A stretch of 64,000 nucleotides of DNA from Opitutales bacterium (lineage in GTDB: Bacteria > Verrucomicrobiota > Verrucomicrobiia > Opitutales > UBA2995), in assembly GCA_022824405.1 (NCBI GenBank), contig JAJDZZ010000075.1, positions 19,724-83,723 of the forward strand, written 5' to 3'. Numbering within the stretch: the first letter of the stretch is position 1; each line of letters begins with the position of its first letter. The position numbers and the translations under genes are program-made. This document shows positions 45,321 through 53,401 of the stretch, one piece after another. The notes beneath the pieces are model-generated. The model saw only the letters and a list, made by a program, of their open reading frames with translations. It had not been told where the DNA came from and did no database searches.

Positions 45321-46193
45321 TCAGCCGCCAAAGGGAACCGTGGGCAACCCAGTCGCTCCCGGTCGACACCTGAACAATCCCCCGGCCTGAGGATAGGATC
45401 GACGCTCTTCCTCGGTCATGTCTTCAGTGGCAGAGGTGATGTAGAGATCCTGCAAGTCATCCCCTCCAAACCAACAAGCCGTGACATTCTTGGCCGGAAC
45501 CTCGATGACATCCGTTATTTCATCGCGCTCCGGGTCGTAACACACGACCGAGCAACCCTGCCATAATCCGATCCATAACCGGCCCCGATCGTCCATGGTC
45601 ATGCCATCGAATGCGCCTTCACTGCGATCGAGCGGCTTGGAAATCAGGACCCTGCCGTCCCCGATATCGCCGGTTTCGACCTGGTAGGGAAATTCCATGA
45701 CGTTGTTCTTGTCGGTGTCGATGTAGTACATGCGGGTTTCATCCAGGCTCCAGGCGATCCCATTGGAGCATCCTATTCCGGTCAGCATTTCATGGCACTG
45801 AAAATCGGTGTCGAGGCGATAGAGACTGCCCCTCCCCACCCCATCGATTTGGGCCATGGTCCCGGCCCAGAACCTCCCGCGGGGATCGCACTTTCCGTCG
45901 TTGAAACGACCGGCCATGACTTCCGCCGGGGGATTGGGTAAAGGGGTCAGCTTTTCCGTTTTCGGATCGAACAAGGCAAATCCATTATCCAGCGCCAAAA
46001 CAAGCCCACCGGAAGCTCTGGGAACCACCGTGCCTATTTGATGGGCCAGGGTAGCCGTCACCCGCTCCTCGGATTCAGGCAGGTAAGTATGCAACTTTCC
46101 CGCAGGTATATCTACCCAATAGAGTCGATCCTTCCACCAAATGGGGCCTTCTCCCGTTTCCGCCTGGGCGTCCCAAACAAGTTCCAATTCCAT
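45321..46193 (-). CDS. SMP-30/gluconolactonase family protein
   Basis: A 290-residue six-bladed beta-propeller, probably a sugar lactonase. The N-terminal GEGPIWWKDRLYWVDI carries the metal-binding Glu. NDGKCDPRGRFWAGTM and GCSNGIAWSLDETRMYYID follow, and the later metal ligand lies near EGAFDGMTMDDRGRLW. The end of larC lies 18 bases away on the opposite strand. Which lactone it opens cannot be told from sequence. Confidence 0.9.
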   Translation of the reverse strand: MELELVWDAQAETGEGPIWWKDRLYWVDIPAGKLHTYLPESEERVTATLAHQIGTVVPRASGGLVLALDNGFALFDPKTEKLTPLPNPPAEVMAGRFNDGKCDPRGRFWAGTMAQIDGVGRGSLYRLDTDFQCHEMLTGIGCSNGIAWSLDETRMYYIDTDKNNVMEFPYQVETGDIGDGRVLISKPLDRSEGAFDGMTMDDRGRLWIGLWQGCSVVCYDPERDEITDVIEVPAKNVTACWFGGDDLQDLYITSATEDMTEEERRSYPQAGGLFRCRPGATGLPTVPFGG

Positions 46194-46264
46194 TCCGGAA
46201 AACTTAGATCATCCCTTCCCGAGTGCTCAAGGGTAGATTACCCGGATCGTTATCGGAGGGCGGC

Positions 46265-47296
46265 TCAACCTTGCTCGGGTTCGTCCGGGACCGGATTCCA
46301 TATATCCGGAGAAGGGGCCTTTCCGGTTTCCCGCTCCAGAAAATCGAGGAAAAATTCCTGTTCGGTTTGCTGCTTGTCCCGCAATGTGGCCATGAGTTTT
46401 TCTTCCTGGTGAGGGAGCAAGGTAAGCAAGTTCATTTTCCAGGATCCCCCTTGCCGAAAAAACTCCAGTCGCTCATCGGGGATGACGCTGTTGACGATGA
46501 TGTCGGCCATGGCCTGATTGCCCCCTGGCAGTAAGTCCACGAAATCGATGCGCACGTCGGGTTTGTCCCCCACGTAAAACCAACCCTGGACCACGGCTTC
46601 CATGAACAGGTTTTCCCGGGTGATCCGGGCGATGTCCCCAGGAGTCTTGATGTGCCTCAAAGCCAGGACCTGGAAGCGGTCGATGGTTTTCAGCTTTTCC
46701 AGCGCCTCCCGGTCCGCCGTCAGAGCCAATTCCTTCAGGTCGGAAAAATAATCCCAGGTCCGTTCATCGGCAAGCGGCAGGACCGTTGCGGCATCCCGTT
46801 TCTTCAGCGCCCGCATCAGCGTGTAGAAGGTTTCCTCGATTTCCTCCTCGGGGCTTTTGGCTTCGTTTTCCGCAGGCGCGTCCGGCGCTTCCATTGGCGC
46901 CGGCGGATTGACCGGAGCCGACGGAGGCAATTTCAATTGTTCTACCTGTCGAACTACCCTGAGCGGCTTGGCTTCGATGAATCGATAGAGATAGGAAGCG
47001 TCCTGGCGAAAGGACCGGGGAGCATTCTGAACCGATGTTATCCAGAAACTGGTAACGATCAGGGTGGAAAGGCAAAAGGCCAAAGCGGAAACCCAGGGGC
47101 GCTTATCCAGTTGCAGCCAGACCACCAAGGCCACAACCCAGCCAAATAGAAAATCGATCGCCAACCGGACGAAAAGAGGCTTGGAATACCTCCATCCCGC
47201 TTCCTCAAAAAATGCCAGGGCCAATTGAAACTTGGGGATGGAGAGCGCAACAAAGAGGAGCAGGCAGAGCGCGCCGGGGACCAGGAGTCGTTTCAT
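46265..47296 (-). CDS. membrane-anchored protein of unknown function
   Basis: I do not recognise this 343-residue protein. Three membrane helices lie near the start (about 4-22, 43-61 and 70-88), followed by a Pro/Ala-rich linker (about 123-147) and a soluble C-terminal domain of about 190 residues. The soluble part alternates helices and strands, with no catalytic motif that I can name. A LysM protein gene lies 51 bases upstream on the same strand, so an envelope-related function is plausible. Confidence 0.6.
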   Translation of the reverse strand: MKRLLVPGALCLLLFVALSIPKFQLALAFFEEAGWRYSKPLFVRLAIDFLFGWVVALVVWLQLDKRPWVSALAFCLSTLIVTSFWITSVQNAPRSFRQDASYLYRFIEAKPLRVVRQVEQLKLPPSAPVNPPAPMEAPDAPAENEAKSPEEEIEETFYTLMRALKKRDAATVLPLADERTWDYFSDLKELALTADREALEKLKTIDRFQVLALRHIKTPGDIARITRENLFMEAVVQGWFYVGDKPDVRIDFVDLLPGGNQAMADIIVNSVIPDERLEFFRQGGSWKMNLLTLLPHQEEKLMATLRDKQQTEQEFFLDFLERETGKAPSPDIWNPVPDEPEQG

Positions 47297-47347
47297 GGCA
47301 AGACGGTGGGACTTCCGCTGGGAAAGGCCCTGGGAGGGGAATCAAGG

Positions 47348-47962
47348 CTAATTCCGGGGAATGTACAATTTCTGTCCAATCCGCAAATAACGGGGTTCAA
47401 TACCCGGATTCGCTTGCAGAAGGGAATCCAGGTCGATGCCCATCTTGCGTGCAACTGTGCTCGGGGTGTCTCCTCTTCGAATGGTGTATTGCATCCTTCC
47501 CGAACCGTCCTCGGCGGGAGTGAGTAGGTCGGGGTCAGGCCTTTGGGATGGGGCGGGACCGGGTGTGATGAAGGTGACAGATGAGGAGGAGGGGCTTTCC
47601 TCATCCTTCGCGCCCAACTTGGCTTCCAGATCGGCAATTTTCACCGCATCGGATTTCACTTGGTTGCGCACTTCGGATAATTGACCACTCAAAGTTTGCA
47701 TGCCGCGGCGGGTTTGATCCACCGCATTCTGCAAATTGGCCAGGTCGGCGTATCTTTCCCCCAGGCTCCGGACCTGCTCCTGCAGGCTGACGATGTTTTC
47801 GCTGTTTCCGGAAGTGGCCTCCTGGACATCGGAAAACGCGACGAGTTGGGAAGTCTTCTTGAATGCGACAACGCCAAATATCAAGCCTCCCAACCCAACG
47901 ACCAATGCAATGAGGGCAAGTATGGGAAAATATTTTTCCAAAGGTTCCATTGGCCCATTCAA
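47348..47962 (-). CDS. LysM-domain membrane protein
   Basis: A 204-residue protein, or 200 from ATG 47950: an N-terminal membrane helix (about 15-35, LALIALVVGLGGLIFGVVAF), a coiled coil (about 45-115), a Ser/Pro linker, and one C-terminal LysM domain (about 160-203; YTIRRGDTPSTVARKMGIDL through LRIGQKLYIPRN). LysM binds peptidoglycan, so it probably anchors in the inner membrane and reaches the wall. It is upstream of the unknown membrane gene and may be co-transcribed with it. Confidence 0.82.
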   Translation of the reverse strand: MNGPMEPLEKYFPILALIALVVGLGGLIFGVVAFKKTSQLVAFSDVQEATSGNSENIVSLQEQVRSLGERYADLANLQNAVDQTRRGMQTLSGQLSEVRNQVKSDAVKIADLEAKLGAKDEESPSSSSVTFITPGPAPSQRPDPDLLTPAEDGSGRMQYTIRRGDTPSTVARKMGIDLDSLLQANPGIEPRYLRIGQKLYIPRN

Positions 47963-48093
47963 GAGGGGATGGTTCCCGGATTCAAGCAGGGAAACCGATC
48001 AAATGGATGCCTTCCGCCTACGCCATTGCTCAAAGGGCCCCTTGGGCGCCTTTTCACCATTATTTATGCTTTTTGTGCTCTTATGTGGCTATT

Positions 48094-48172
48094 TATCCTA
48101 TCCATCCTGTTCATCCATGTTCCATTCCCCATATCCGTGCTCATCCGTGTAATCCGTGGTTATCCCTCTTCT
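48094..48172. repeat. dispersed repeat of CATCCGTG / ATCCGTGG type
   Basis: Contains TATCCATCCTGTTCATCCATG and then TCATCCGTGTAATCCGTGGT. The latter is the inverse of the stretch near 26.1 kb. It lies just upstream of the glycosylase gene, where the accessory region begins. Function unknown. Confidence 0.55.
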
Positions 48173-48210
48173 TCCAAATTCAATTTTTGCATGGTGAATA
48201 ATACCCCTCA

Positions 48211-48813
48211 ATGAAACGGCCGATCCATGAATCCTGTTTGTCTTCCGCGGATCCCATCCTTTCGGATCTGATCGATCGATTTGAACTGCATTGTGAACTT
48301 TCCATAAGTCGAACTCCCTTCGATTCCCTTGCTCGGTCCATTGTATCTCAGCAACTGTCCGCCAAAGCGGCCCGAACGATAAATTCGCGGATTTGTAAGA
48401 TGGTGGGAACCCCCCTGGAACCGGATAAAATGGCAACGATTCCATTGCAAAGACTAAAGGAGTCGGGCCTTTCAGCCTCCAAATCCCAGTACATCAGGGA
48501 ACTCGCCTCGAAAATTGTTTCGGGAGATTTGGACCTCTACGAGTTGCAGGAGCTTCCGAATCGGGAGGTAATTGAAAAATTGGTCGAACTAAAGGGAATC
48601 GGAACTTGGACGGCCCAAATGTTTCTCATCTTCGCATGCGGTCGGCCCGATGTCCTGGCCACAAAGGATGCCGGACTGAGGAGGGCGATTCATTTGTTCT
48701 ACGGCAGGCAGATAAATTCCGATGAAGAATTTAAATCCTTCGCAGAACCTTGGAGACCCTACCGGTCATTCGCGTCGCTATATTTGTGGAAAGCATTGGA
48801 TAGCCCACCCTGA
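48211..48813 (+). CDS. AlkA-type DNA-3-methyladenine glycosylase
   Basis: Removes alkylated bases by base excision. A 200-residue HhH-GPD protein: the hairpin-helix-hairpin is LVELKGIGTWTAQMFLIFACG (about 124-144, written in two parts by motif KGIGTWTA and MFLIFACG), followed by the catalytic aspartate in LATKDAGL. The N-terminal SIVSQQLSAKAARTI block is conserved. It lacks the N-terminal TBP-like domain of E. coli AlkA (282 residues), which is the common short form (Mag type). Confidence 0.9.
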   Translation: MKRPIHESCLSSADPILSDLIDRFELHCELSISRTPFDSLARSIVSQQLSAKAARTINSRICKMVGTPLEPDKMATIPLQRLKESGLSASKSQYIRELASKIVSGDLDLYELQELPNREVIEKLVELKGIGTWTAQMFLIFACGRPDVLATKDAGLRRAIHLFYGRQINSDEEFKSFAEPWRPYRSFASLYLWKALDSPP

Positions 48814-48949
48814 AATTGTTCTCAGTGTATCAGGGGTTGGATGGCCCCTCCGGATCGGCTCTCGCCAAGCACGCCAAGATCGCTGAGATTCTGGGATGCC
48901 GCCGCGGGGTTTCCAGTTGCCAAGATTGGAATATAAGTCAATCGATAAG

Positions 48950-48972
48950 CATTATGTTTTGTTGACATAATG
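48950..48972. promoter_or_regulatory. inverted repeat over the start of the AAA ATPase gene
   Basis: CATTATG and CATAATG are separated by nine bases; the right arm covers the start codon. A wider pair, TTGCCAA and TTGGCAA, encloses it. This could be an operator for autoregulation or just a fold; no regulator can be named. Confidence 0.3.
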
Positions 48973-50367
48973 TTTGGCAAGTTCACTCTATGGGCCATCG
49001 TGCCAATTTTAAAATTCCTCGACAGAACCGATGAACTGCAAAAACTGCGGTCATTTGCCCAATGGGAAGAACCCTCCCTGGCCATTATCTATGGGCGAAG
49101 GCGCTGCGGCAAATCGCGCCTGTTGCAACAATTCTCGAAGGACCGGGACCTTTACTTCCTGGCTGACAAGCAGAATTCCAACCTGCAACGAGAACGTCTC
49201 GCAGCCGATGCCTCCCGGATCCTGCATGGGTTCGACCAAGCCCGCTATCCCTCATGGGAAAGCATCATCTCCCAAATCGATCGGAGAATGCCAAAGGGCG
49301 CCTGCCTTATCCTGGACGAATTTCCTTATCTTGTCGGGACCAGCCCGGAACTCCCCAGCGTGATACAGCGGTTACTCGATGTCGGCAAACTTGAGAATCT
49401 CCACCTCATCCTGTGCGGCTCCTCGCAAAGAATGATGCTGAATCTCGCCATGGGCGCAACCGAGCCCCTCTTTGGCCGGTGCCGGCTCATACTGAAAGTT
49501 CGTCCCCTCGAGTGTGGCTGGATCCGCAAAGCGCTCAGGTTCGACAGCCAAGAAGCTGTAGAAGCCTATTCCATTCTGGGAGGCACCCCACGCTACTGGG
49601 AACTTGCCCGAGACCATGGTTCCATGGAAGCAATTATTAAAGAGTTGATACTGGACCGCGATGGCATTCTTCACAACGAGATGCGAAGGCTCCTGCTGGA
49701 TGACCTGAAAGATTCTTCGCTGGCGATCTCTCTGCTTGCCCTCATTGGCAAGGGCTGCCACCGGCTATCGGAATTCGCCGCCCGAATGGAGAAACCCGCC
49801 ACCCACCTGACGCGACCCATCGGCAACTTGGTGGAACTGGGATACATTCGGCGCGAGACCCCCTTTGGAGAAAACGAGAAAAAATCGAGGCGTAGTCTCT
49901 ACAAAATCGACGATCCCTATCTGGCCTTCGTCTTTCGTTATCTGGAACCCAATCGATCGCGCCTTGAAATGGGCGCCACCCATCAGGTATATGATGAAAT
50001 CGAGCGGAACATTCCTCACCACGTGGGAAATATTTGGGAAGACCTTGCTCGTGCTTCGACCTTTCGCATGACCATTGGCGGCATGGAATGGCAACCGGCC
50101 AAACGTTGGTGGCGCGGCTCCCGCGACCGGGAAATCGATATCGTTTGTCAGTCCCTGGATGGGAAATACGTTTTAATTGGAGAAGCGAAATGGTCGAGCG
50201 TGGCAAAAGCCGAACAAATTCTATTTCGACTAAAGGAAAACGCTGCTCAACTTCCTTTAAAGAAAGAGCAAAAGCTTAAATTTGCGCTGTGGCATAAAGG
50301 GAAGGCAGGGACCAAAGGGGAATTGTTGTGTATCGGTCCGGCAAAGATTCTGGATGCGTTCTCATAG
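48970..50367 (+). CDS. AAA-family ATPase with C-terminal DUF234/nuclease-like domain
   Basis: A 465-residue protein of the ATPase_2 (archaeal-type) group. Walker A is GRRRCGKS (42-49), Walker B LILDEFPYL (about 113-121), and a sensor-like ILCGSSQRMM follows. A winged-helix region lies at about 250-310. The C-terminal DUF234 part shows the PD-(D/E)xK-like pattern REIDIV then LIGEAKW. Such proteins are widespread and their role is unsettled; defence or mobile-element functions are often suggested. It lies inside the accessory region. ATG 48970 is used. Confidence 0.8.
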   Translation: MFGKFTLWAIVPILKFLDRTDELQKLRSFAQWEEPSLAIIYGRRRCGKSRLLQQFSKDRDLYFLADKQNSNLQRERLAADASRILHGFDQARYPSWESIISQIDRRMPKGACLILDEFPYLVGTSPELPSVIQRLLDVGKLENLHLILCGSSQRMMLNLAMGATEPLFGRCRLILKVRPLECGWIRKALRFDSQEAVEAYSILGGTPRYWELARDHGSMEAIIKELILDRDGILHNEMRRLLLDDLKDSSLAISLLALIGKGCHRLSEFAARMEKPATHLTRPIGNLVELGYIRRETPFGENEKKSRRSLYKIDDPYLAFVFRYLEPNRSRLEMGATHQVYDEIERNIPHHVGNIWEDLARASTFRMTIGGMEWQPAKRWWRGSRDREIDIVCQSLDGKYVLIGEAKWSSVAKAEQILFRLKENAAQLPLKKEQKLKFALWHKGKAGTKGELLCIGPAKILDAFS

Positions 50368-50425
50368 GACAATCAGCCACAAAAACCCGCAGAACCGACA
50401 ATTCCTGATCGGCGCCCCTGGGCGC

Positions 50426-50466
50426 CTCCTCTCTGGGCCCTCTGAGTCCTCTGTGGTTATTCCCTC
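50426..50466. repeat. dispersed repeat of CTCTGTGGTTA type, copy 1
   Basis: Contains CTCTGAGTCCTCTGTGGTTA. Copies 2 and 3 lie near 52.7 and 53.2 kb. It sits between the ATPase and OsmC genes. Confidence 0.55.
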
Positions 50467-50523
50467 CCCATTCCGTCTTGAACCCATTTTCCCGCTCAAT
50501 AGTGTAGCAAATAATCCGCGAAT

Positions 50524-51000
50524 ATGGCCGCACCTCGGGAACATTCTTACGCCGTTCAAGTACGGTGGACTGGGAATACGGGCGAAGGGACGAGCCATTA
50601 CCGGGGTTATGAAAGGACCCACGAAATCAGGATTGAAGGCAAGCCGGTCATCTCAGGTTCCTCGGACCCGGCCTTTCGGGGTGATCGGTCCCGCTACAAT
50701 CCCGAGGAGCTTTTCGTGGCTTCCCTATCAGCCTGCCACATGCTCTGGTACCTGCACCTGTGTGCCGATGCGGGGATCGTAGTCGCAGCATACCGGGATA
50801 ACGCGACGGGAACAATGGTAGAGACCGGCAGAGAAGGCGGTCATTTCTCCGAGGTAGTCCTCCGCCCGTCGGTAAGCATCGAAAAGGGCGGCGATGAACG
50901 CTTGGCCCAAAATCTGCATGAGAAAGCCCACCGCCTCTGCTTCATCGCGAATTCCGTCAACTTCCCCGTCAGATGCGAACCCAAGGTAGAAGTGGCCTGA
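50524..51000 (+). CDS. OsmC family protein
   Basis: A 158-residue OsmC/Ohr-fold protein, possibly a thiol-dependent peroxidase. The two fold cysteines are in ASLSACHMLWYL (about residue 73) and HRLCFIANSVNFPV (about 138), consistent with the family's peroxide-reducing pair. The N-terminal RWTGNTGEGTSHYRGYERTH block is typical of the YhfA/OsmC-like subgroup rather than Ohr. Starts ATG 50524. It stands alone. Confidence 0.85.
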   Translation: MAAPREHSYAVQVRWTGNTGEGTSHYRGYERTHEIRIEGKPVISGSSDPAFRGDRSRYNPEELFVASLSACHMLWYLHLCADAGIVVAAYRDNATGTMVETGREGGHFSEVVLRPSVSIEKGGDERLAQNLHEKAHRLCFIANSVNFPVRCEPKVEVA

Positions 51001-51233
51001 AGCCAATAAGTCTGCTGGTTCCCGAGTTGGAGGGTGATCGAGGCGGACCAAACGCAAAGCATTAACATCGGGGGCCCCTAGATCCCTTGGTTTCGATAAT
51101 GGAGAAGTTCGGCCCATTCCTGGAAACGCTCAAAAGCCGGAAAAATCAAAAATGGTTGCTGCAACCTGCCTGCAAACAGGCAACATTTCGACTTTTGGCT
51201 GGGTCATCGGTCCCGCAGAGTACTCATCGCACT

Positions 51234-51728
51234 CTACTTGTCTTGGTAGACCACCTTTCCAATTTCCTTAGCCCATCTTTCATTGAACCCTACGTGAGAG
51301 ATTTCGTTTCTGGTCACATCCAGTTGCCGTATTGCTTCCTTTAGGACATCCTTTGTTTCCAGTTCATAAATCACCTTACACCTCATTTGATTTTCAGCAT
51401 AGAAGATTGCCAAAAAAATCTTCGCATTTCGCGTTATTCTGCGGAGTGATTCCTTTCGCTTTTCGGGCGGTGACTTGAACATCCTATCAAGTTGTCCAGT
51501 CAACCCCTCCTTGCATGAAAGGTATTCATACTTTTCATCCGGATCATCTACTGCATGAGCATCAGCGTCTCTCTTCGAATGGATCAGTATGTGCCCTAAA
51601 ATGTCCGCAATTATCATCTCCTTGACCAAACCGGGTTGCAACAAATTTACGATCCCTACCGTCTTTGCAAGATCAGCAGCCTTGAGAACAAGGGCAATGA
51701 TCTTCCGGTATACCGCCCTTCCGGACAT
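51234..51728 (-). CDS. candidate type II restriction endonuclease (partner of methyltransferase)
   Basis: I do not recognise this 164-residue protein with certainty. It starts 2 bases after the DNA methyltransferase gene ends, on the same strand, which is typical of a restriction-modification pair. An acidic cluster, DDPDEKYEYLSCKEG (about 61-75), could form part of a PD-(D/E)xK nuclease site, but the match is loose. The C-terminal RNEISHVGFNERWAKEIG block is likely conserved. If not a nuclease, it could be an accessory protein of the methyltransferase. Confidence 0.45.
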   Translation of the reverse strand: MSGRAVYRKIIALVLKAADLAKTVGIVNLLQPGLVKEMIIADILGHILIHSKRDADAHAVDDPDEKYEYLSCKEGLTGQLDRMFKSPPEKRKESLRRITRNAKIFLAIFYAENQMRCKVIYELETKDVLKEAIRQLDVTRNEISHVGFNERWAKEIGKVVYQDK

Positions 51729-51730
51729 GA

Positions 51731-52597
51731 TCAGAAAAGTTGCGTCTGCCGCCCAGCGTCCCTGATCCTGCCTTTCGCCAATTCAACAAACGGTTTATGT
51801 TTTTCGACACCAATGTACCGCCTGCCTAAACGGCTGCATACCGCCGAGCACGTCCCGACTCCTGAAAACGGATCCAAGACCAAATCGCCTTTATTCGAAC
51901 TGGCCAAAACTAACCTCTCGATAAGCTTCTCAGGTTTCTGGACGGTATTCAGTACCTCCCGGCTCATCAATTCCTTGGACTTGTAGGTGAGTTGCTTGAT
52001 ATCTCCCCAAACATCACCGGGGTTTTTTCCGTTACCATTGAATTTCGTCTTTCCAAATTTCCCGTTCTTTACGGAAGGAACTCTTTCGCACCGCAGCCTA
52101 TGTTCCAATTCGACGAGCTGTGGAACTCGTATGCTGTCAAGGTTGAACGCCTTGGGCTTCTTTCCTTTTATGAAGTAGCAGATTACGTCGTAGTTATTTG
52201 TGTAACTTGTCCGGCCCTGCGCCAACCTACTCGGTTGATACCATACTATCCTGGTTCGCAGGTTCAAGTATGGTCGATAATCAATGAAGTCCACGCAGTT
52301 CGATTTGCCGAAGAGATATAGCGTTCCCCCTTCTTTAAGCTTCGATGAAAACATCTCGATCAACCCTAAATTGAACTCCTGAATGTTGGGGACCCTATCC
52401 CATTCGTTCGTAGTCACACCGTAGGGACCATCACATATGATCAGGTCAATACTTCTGTCGCTAATCCTCGGCACAAGGTCGAACACATCGTCGCAATATA
52501 TCCGGTTGTGAGTGAGAGTTCTTTTCACAGTTTTTGGTATGCCTTTCCGAGTCCTTTTCGAGCTATCATCCGTTCCGTTCAGTGAAAAGGTGTTCAT
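51731..52597 (-). CDS. DNA (adenine-N6 or cytosine-N4) methyltransferase, beta-type
   Basis: Methylates a specific DNA sequence. From ATG 52597 it has 288 residues; the frame is open a further 17 codons upstream. Motif IV (DPPY-like) is IICDGPYG in the N-terminal part, and the AdoMet-binding motif I, LVLDPFSGVGTCSAV, comes near the C-terminus, which is the beta order. The probable restriction gene follows after 2 bases. Base composition is clearly A+T-richer than the housekeeping part of the window. Confidence 0.85.
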   Translation of the reverse strand: MNTFSLNGTDDSSKRTRKGIPKTVKRTLTHNRIYCDDVFDLVPRISDRSIDLIICDGPYGVTTNEWDRVPNIQEFNLGLIEMFSSKLKEGGTLYLFGKSNCVDFIDYRPYLNLRTRIVWYQPSRLAQGRTSYTNNYDVICYFIKGKKPKAFNLDSIRVPQLVELEHRLRCERVPSVKNGKFGKTKFNGNGKNPGDVWGDIKQLTYKSKELMSREVLNTVQKPEKLIERLVLASSNKGDLVLDPFSGVGTCSAVCSRLGRRYIGVEKHKPFVELAKGRIRDAGRQTQLF

Positions 52598-52680
52598 AAG
52601 GAAATGGACTATGGCTCGGGAGTCAAGGGGTTGTGACGAACGCCACACTAGGCGGGCAAACGCAAACCATTATTGGGCTC

Positions 52681-52727
52681 TCTTTACCTCCGTGCCCTCT
52701 GCGTCTTCTGTGGTTAGCTTTTCCCTC
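52681..52727. repeat. dispersed repeat of CTCTGTGGTTA type, copy 2
   Basis: Contains CCTCCGTGCCCTCTGCGTCT followed by TCTGTGGTTA. It separates the methyltransferase gene from the HigA-type gene. Confidence 0.55.
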
Positions 52728-52751
52728 TAGAGCTGACGTCTTTTTCTGCTC

Positions 52752-53039
52752 TCAGGCGAATTCATAGCGTTCGACCTTGATTTTTGATGCATTCTTTCGG
52801 GCTTGCCAGATATCATAATTCATCTGCAGCCGCAGCCAGGTTTCGGCATTGCTTCCAAATGCTTTTTCAAGCCGAACAGCCATTTCAGGGGTTACCGAGG
52901 CATGCTTGTTGACCAGATTGTTCAACGCCTGCCTTGAAACGCCTAGAACCTTAGCCGCATCCGTAACCGTAAGCCCAGTCGCATTGATACAAAGTTCCCT
53001 GACGGTTTCGCCGGGGTGTGGTGGATTGTGCATACTCAT
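52752..53039 (-). CDS. HigA-family antitoxin (XRE-type), no toxin partner seen
   Basis: A 95-residue helix-turn-helix protein of the HigA addiction-module family. The family start HNPPHPGETVRELC is present, the DNA-binding helices are TVTDAAKVLGVSRQALNNLV, and AETWLRLQMNYDIWQA follows. HigA usually follows a higB toxin gene directly; here no such frame exists upstream, so it appears to be an orphan. A perfect palindrome lies just upstream. ATG 53039 is used; ATG 53033 is equally possible. Confidence 0.85.
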   Translation of the reverse strand: MSMHNPPHPGETVRELCINATGLTVTDAAKVLGVSRQALNNLVNKHASVTPEMAVRLEKAFGSNAETWLRLQMNYDIWQARKNASKIKVERYEFA

Positions 53040-53080
53040 TGCAACATCCAGCAAATTTCATTCATGGAACCAGCATGCAA

Positions 53081-53099
53081 TGACAAGACACACTTGTCA
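53081..53099. promoter_or_regulatory. perfect palindrome upstream of the HigA-type gene
   Basis: TGACAAG and CTTGTCA are separated by five bases, about 40 bases upstream of the start. On the gene's strand a TTGACA hexamer overlaps the palindrome. It is a likely operator for autoregulation by the HigA-type protein, since HigA represses its own promoter in known systems; the -10 match is poor. Confidence 0.5.
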
Positions 53100-53160
53100 A
53101 GGTAGCTTCCTTATGCTGCCCGGTAGGCCAACCGGCCGGCCATCAAGACTAATTCTTGAT

Positions 53161-53210
53161 TCTTCTCCCCCTCTGTGCCCTCTGCGTCCTCTGTGGTTAA
53201 TTCCTCTCCC
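53161..53210. repeat. dispersed repeat of CTCTGTGGTTA type, copy 3
   Basis: Contains CCTCTGTGCCCTCTGCGTCC followed by TCTGTGGTTAATTCCTCTC. Third copy within 3 kb. Confidence 0.55.
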
Positions 53211-53239
53211 TCCCCTTTCTTTGCACTCTTGCGAGATTC

Positions 53240-53380
53240 AATTCCCCTTCTTTCCCGACTCATACAACACGGTCCCGCTGCCCGCAAACGGATCGAAAAC
53301 GTTCGCGTTTTCCGGACAATAGGCGTCGAGATGCTTCCTCCACCCTCTCTCTGTCCGAAGCTGGCAATCGTTGATTTTCC
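53240..53380 (-). pseudogene. decayed DNA methyltransferase fragment
   Basis: A short frame on the minus strand encodes HLDAYCPENANVFDPFAGSG then TVLYESGKKGN and a stop. The 84 bases at 53247-53330 match 54470-54553 inside the intact methyltransferase gene at about 80 of 84 positions, counted by eye. This is motif I of a related methyltransferase that has lost its remainder. It probably remains from recombination or replacement between homologous methylase genes. Confidence 0.7.
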
Positions 53381-53401
53381 AGCAAAGCATCAAGTTTTGC
53401 T

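Larger units (their letters stand above)
53100..53401. other. gene-poor stretch between the HigA-type gene and the second methyltransferase
   Basis: About 300 bases hold copy 3 of the CTCTGTGGTTA repeat and a decayed methyltransferase fragment, both listed separately. I see no intact gene in it. Confidence 0.7.

Noticed and set aside
52752..53401. HigB toxin gene next to the HigA-type gene
   Set aside because: No frame of about 90 codons with RelE/HigB features lies upstream or downstream.
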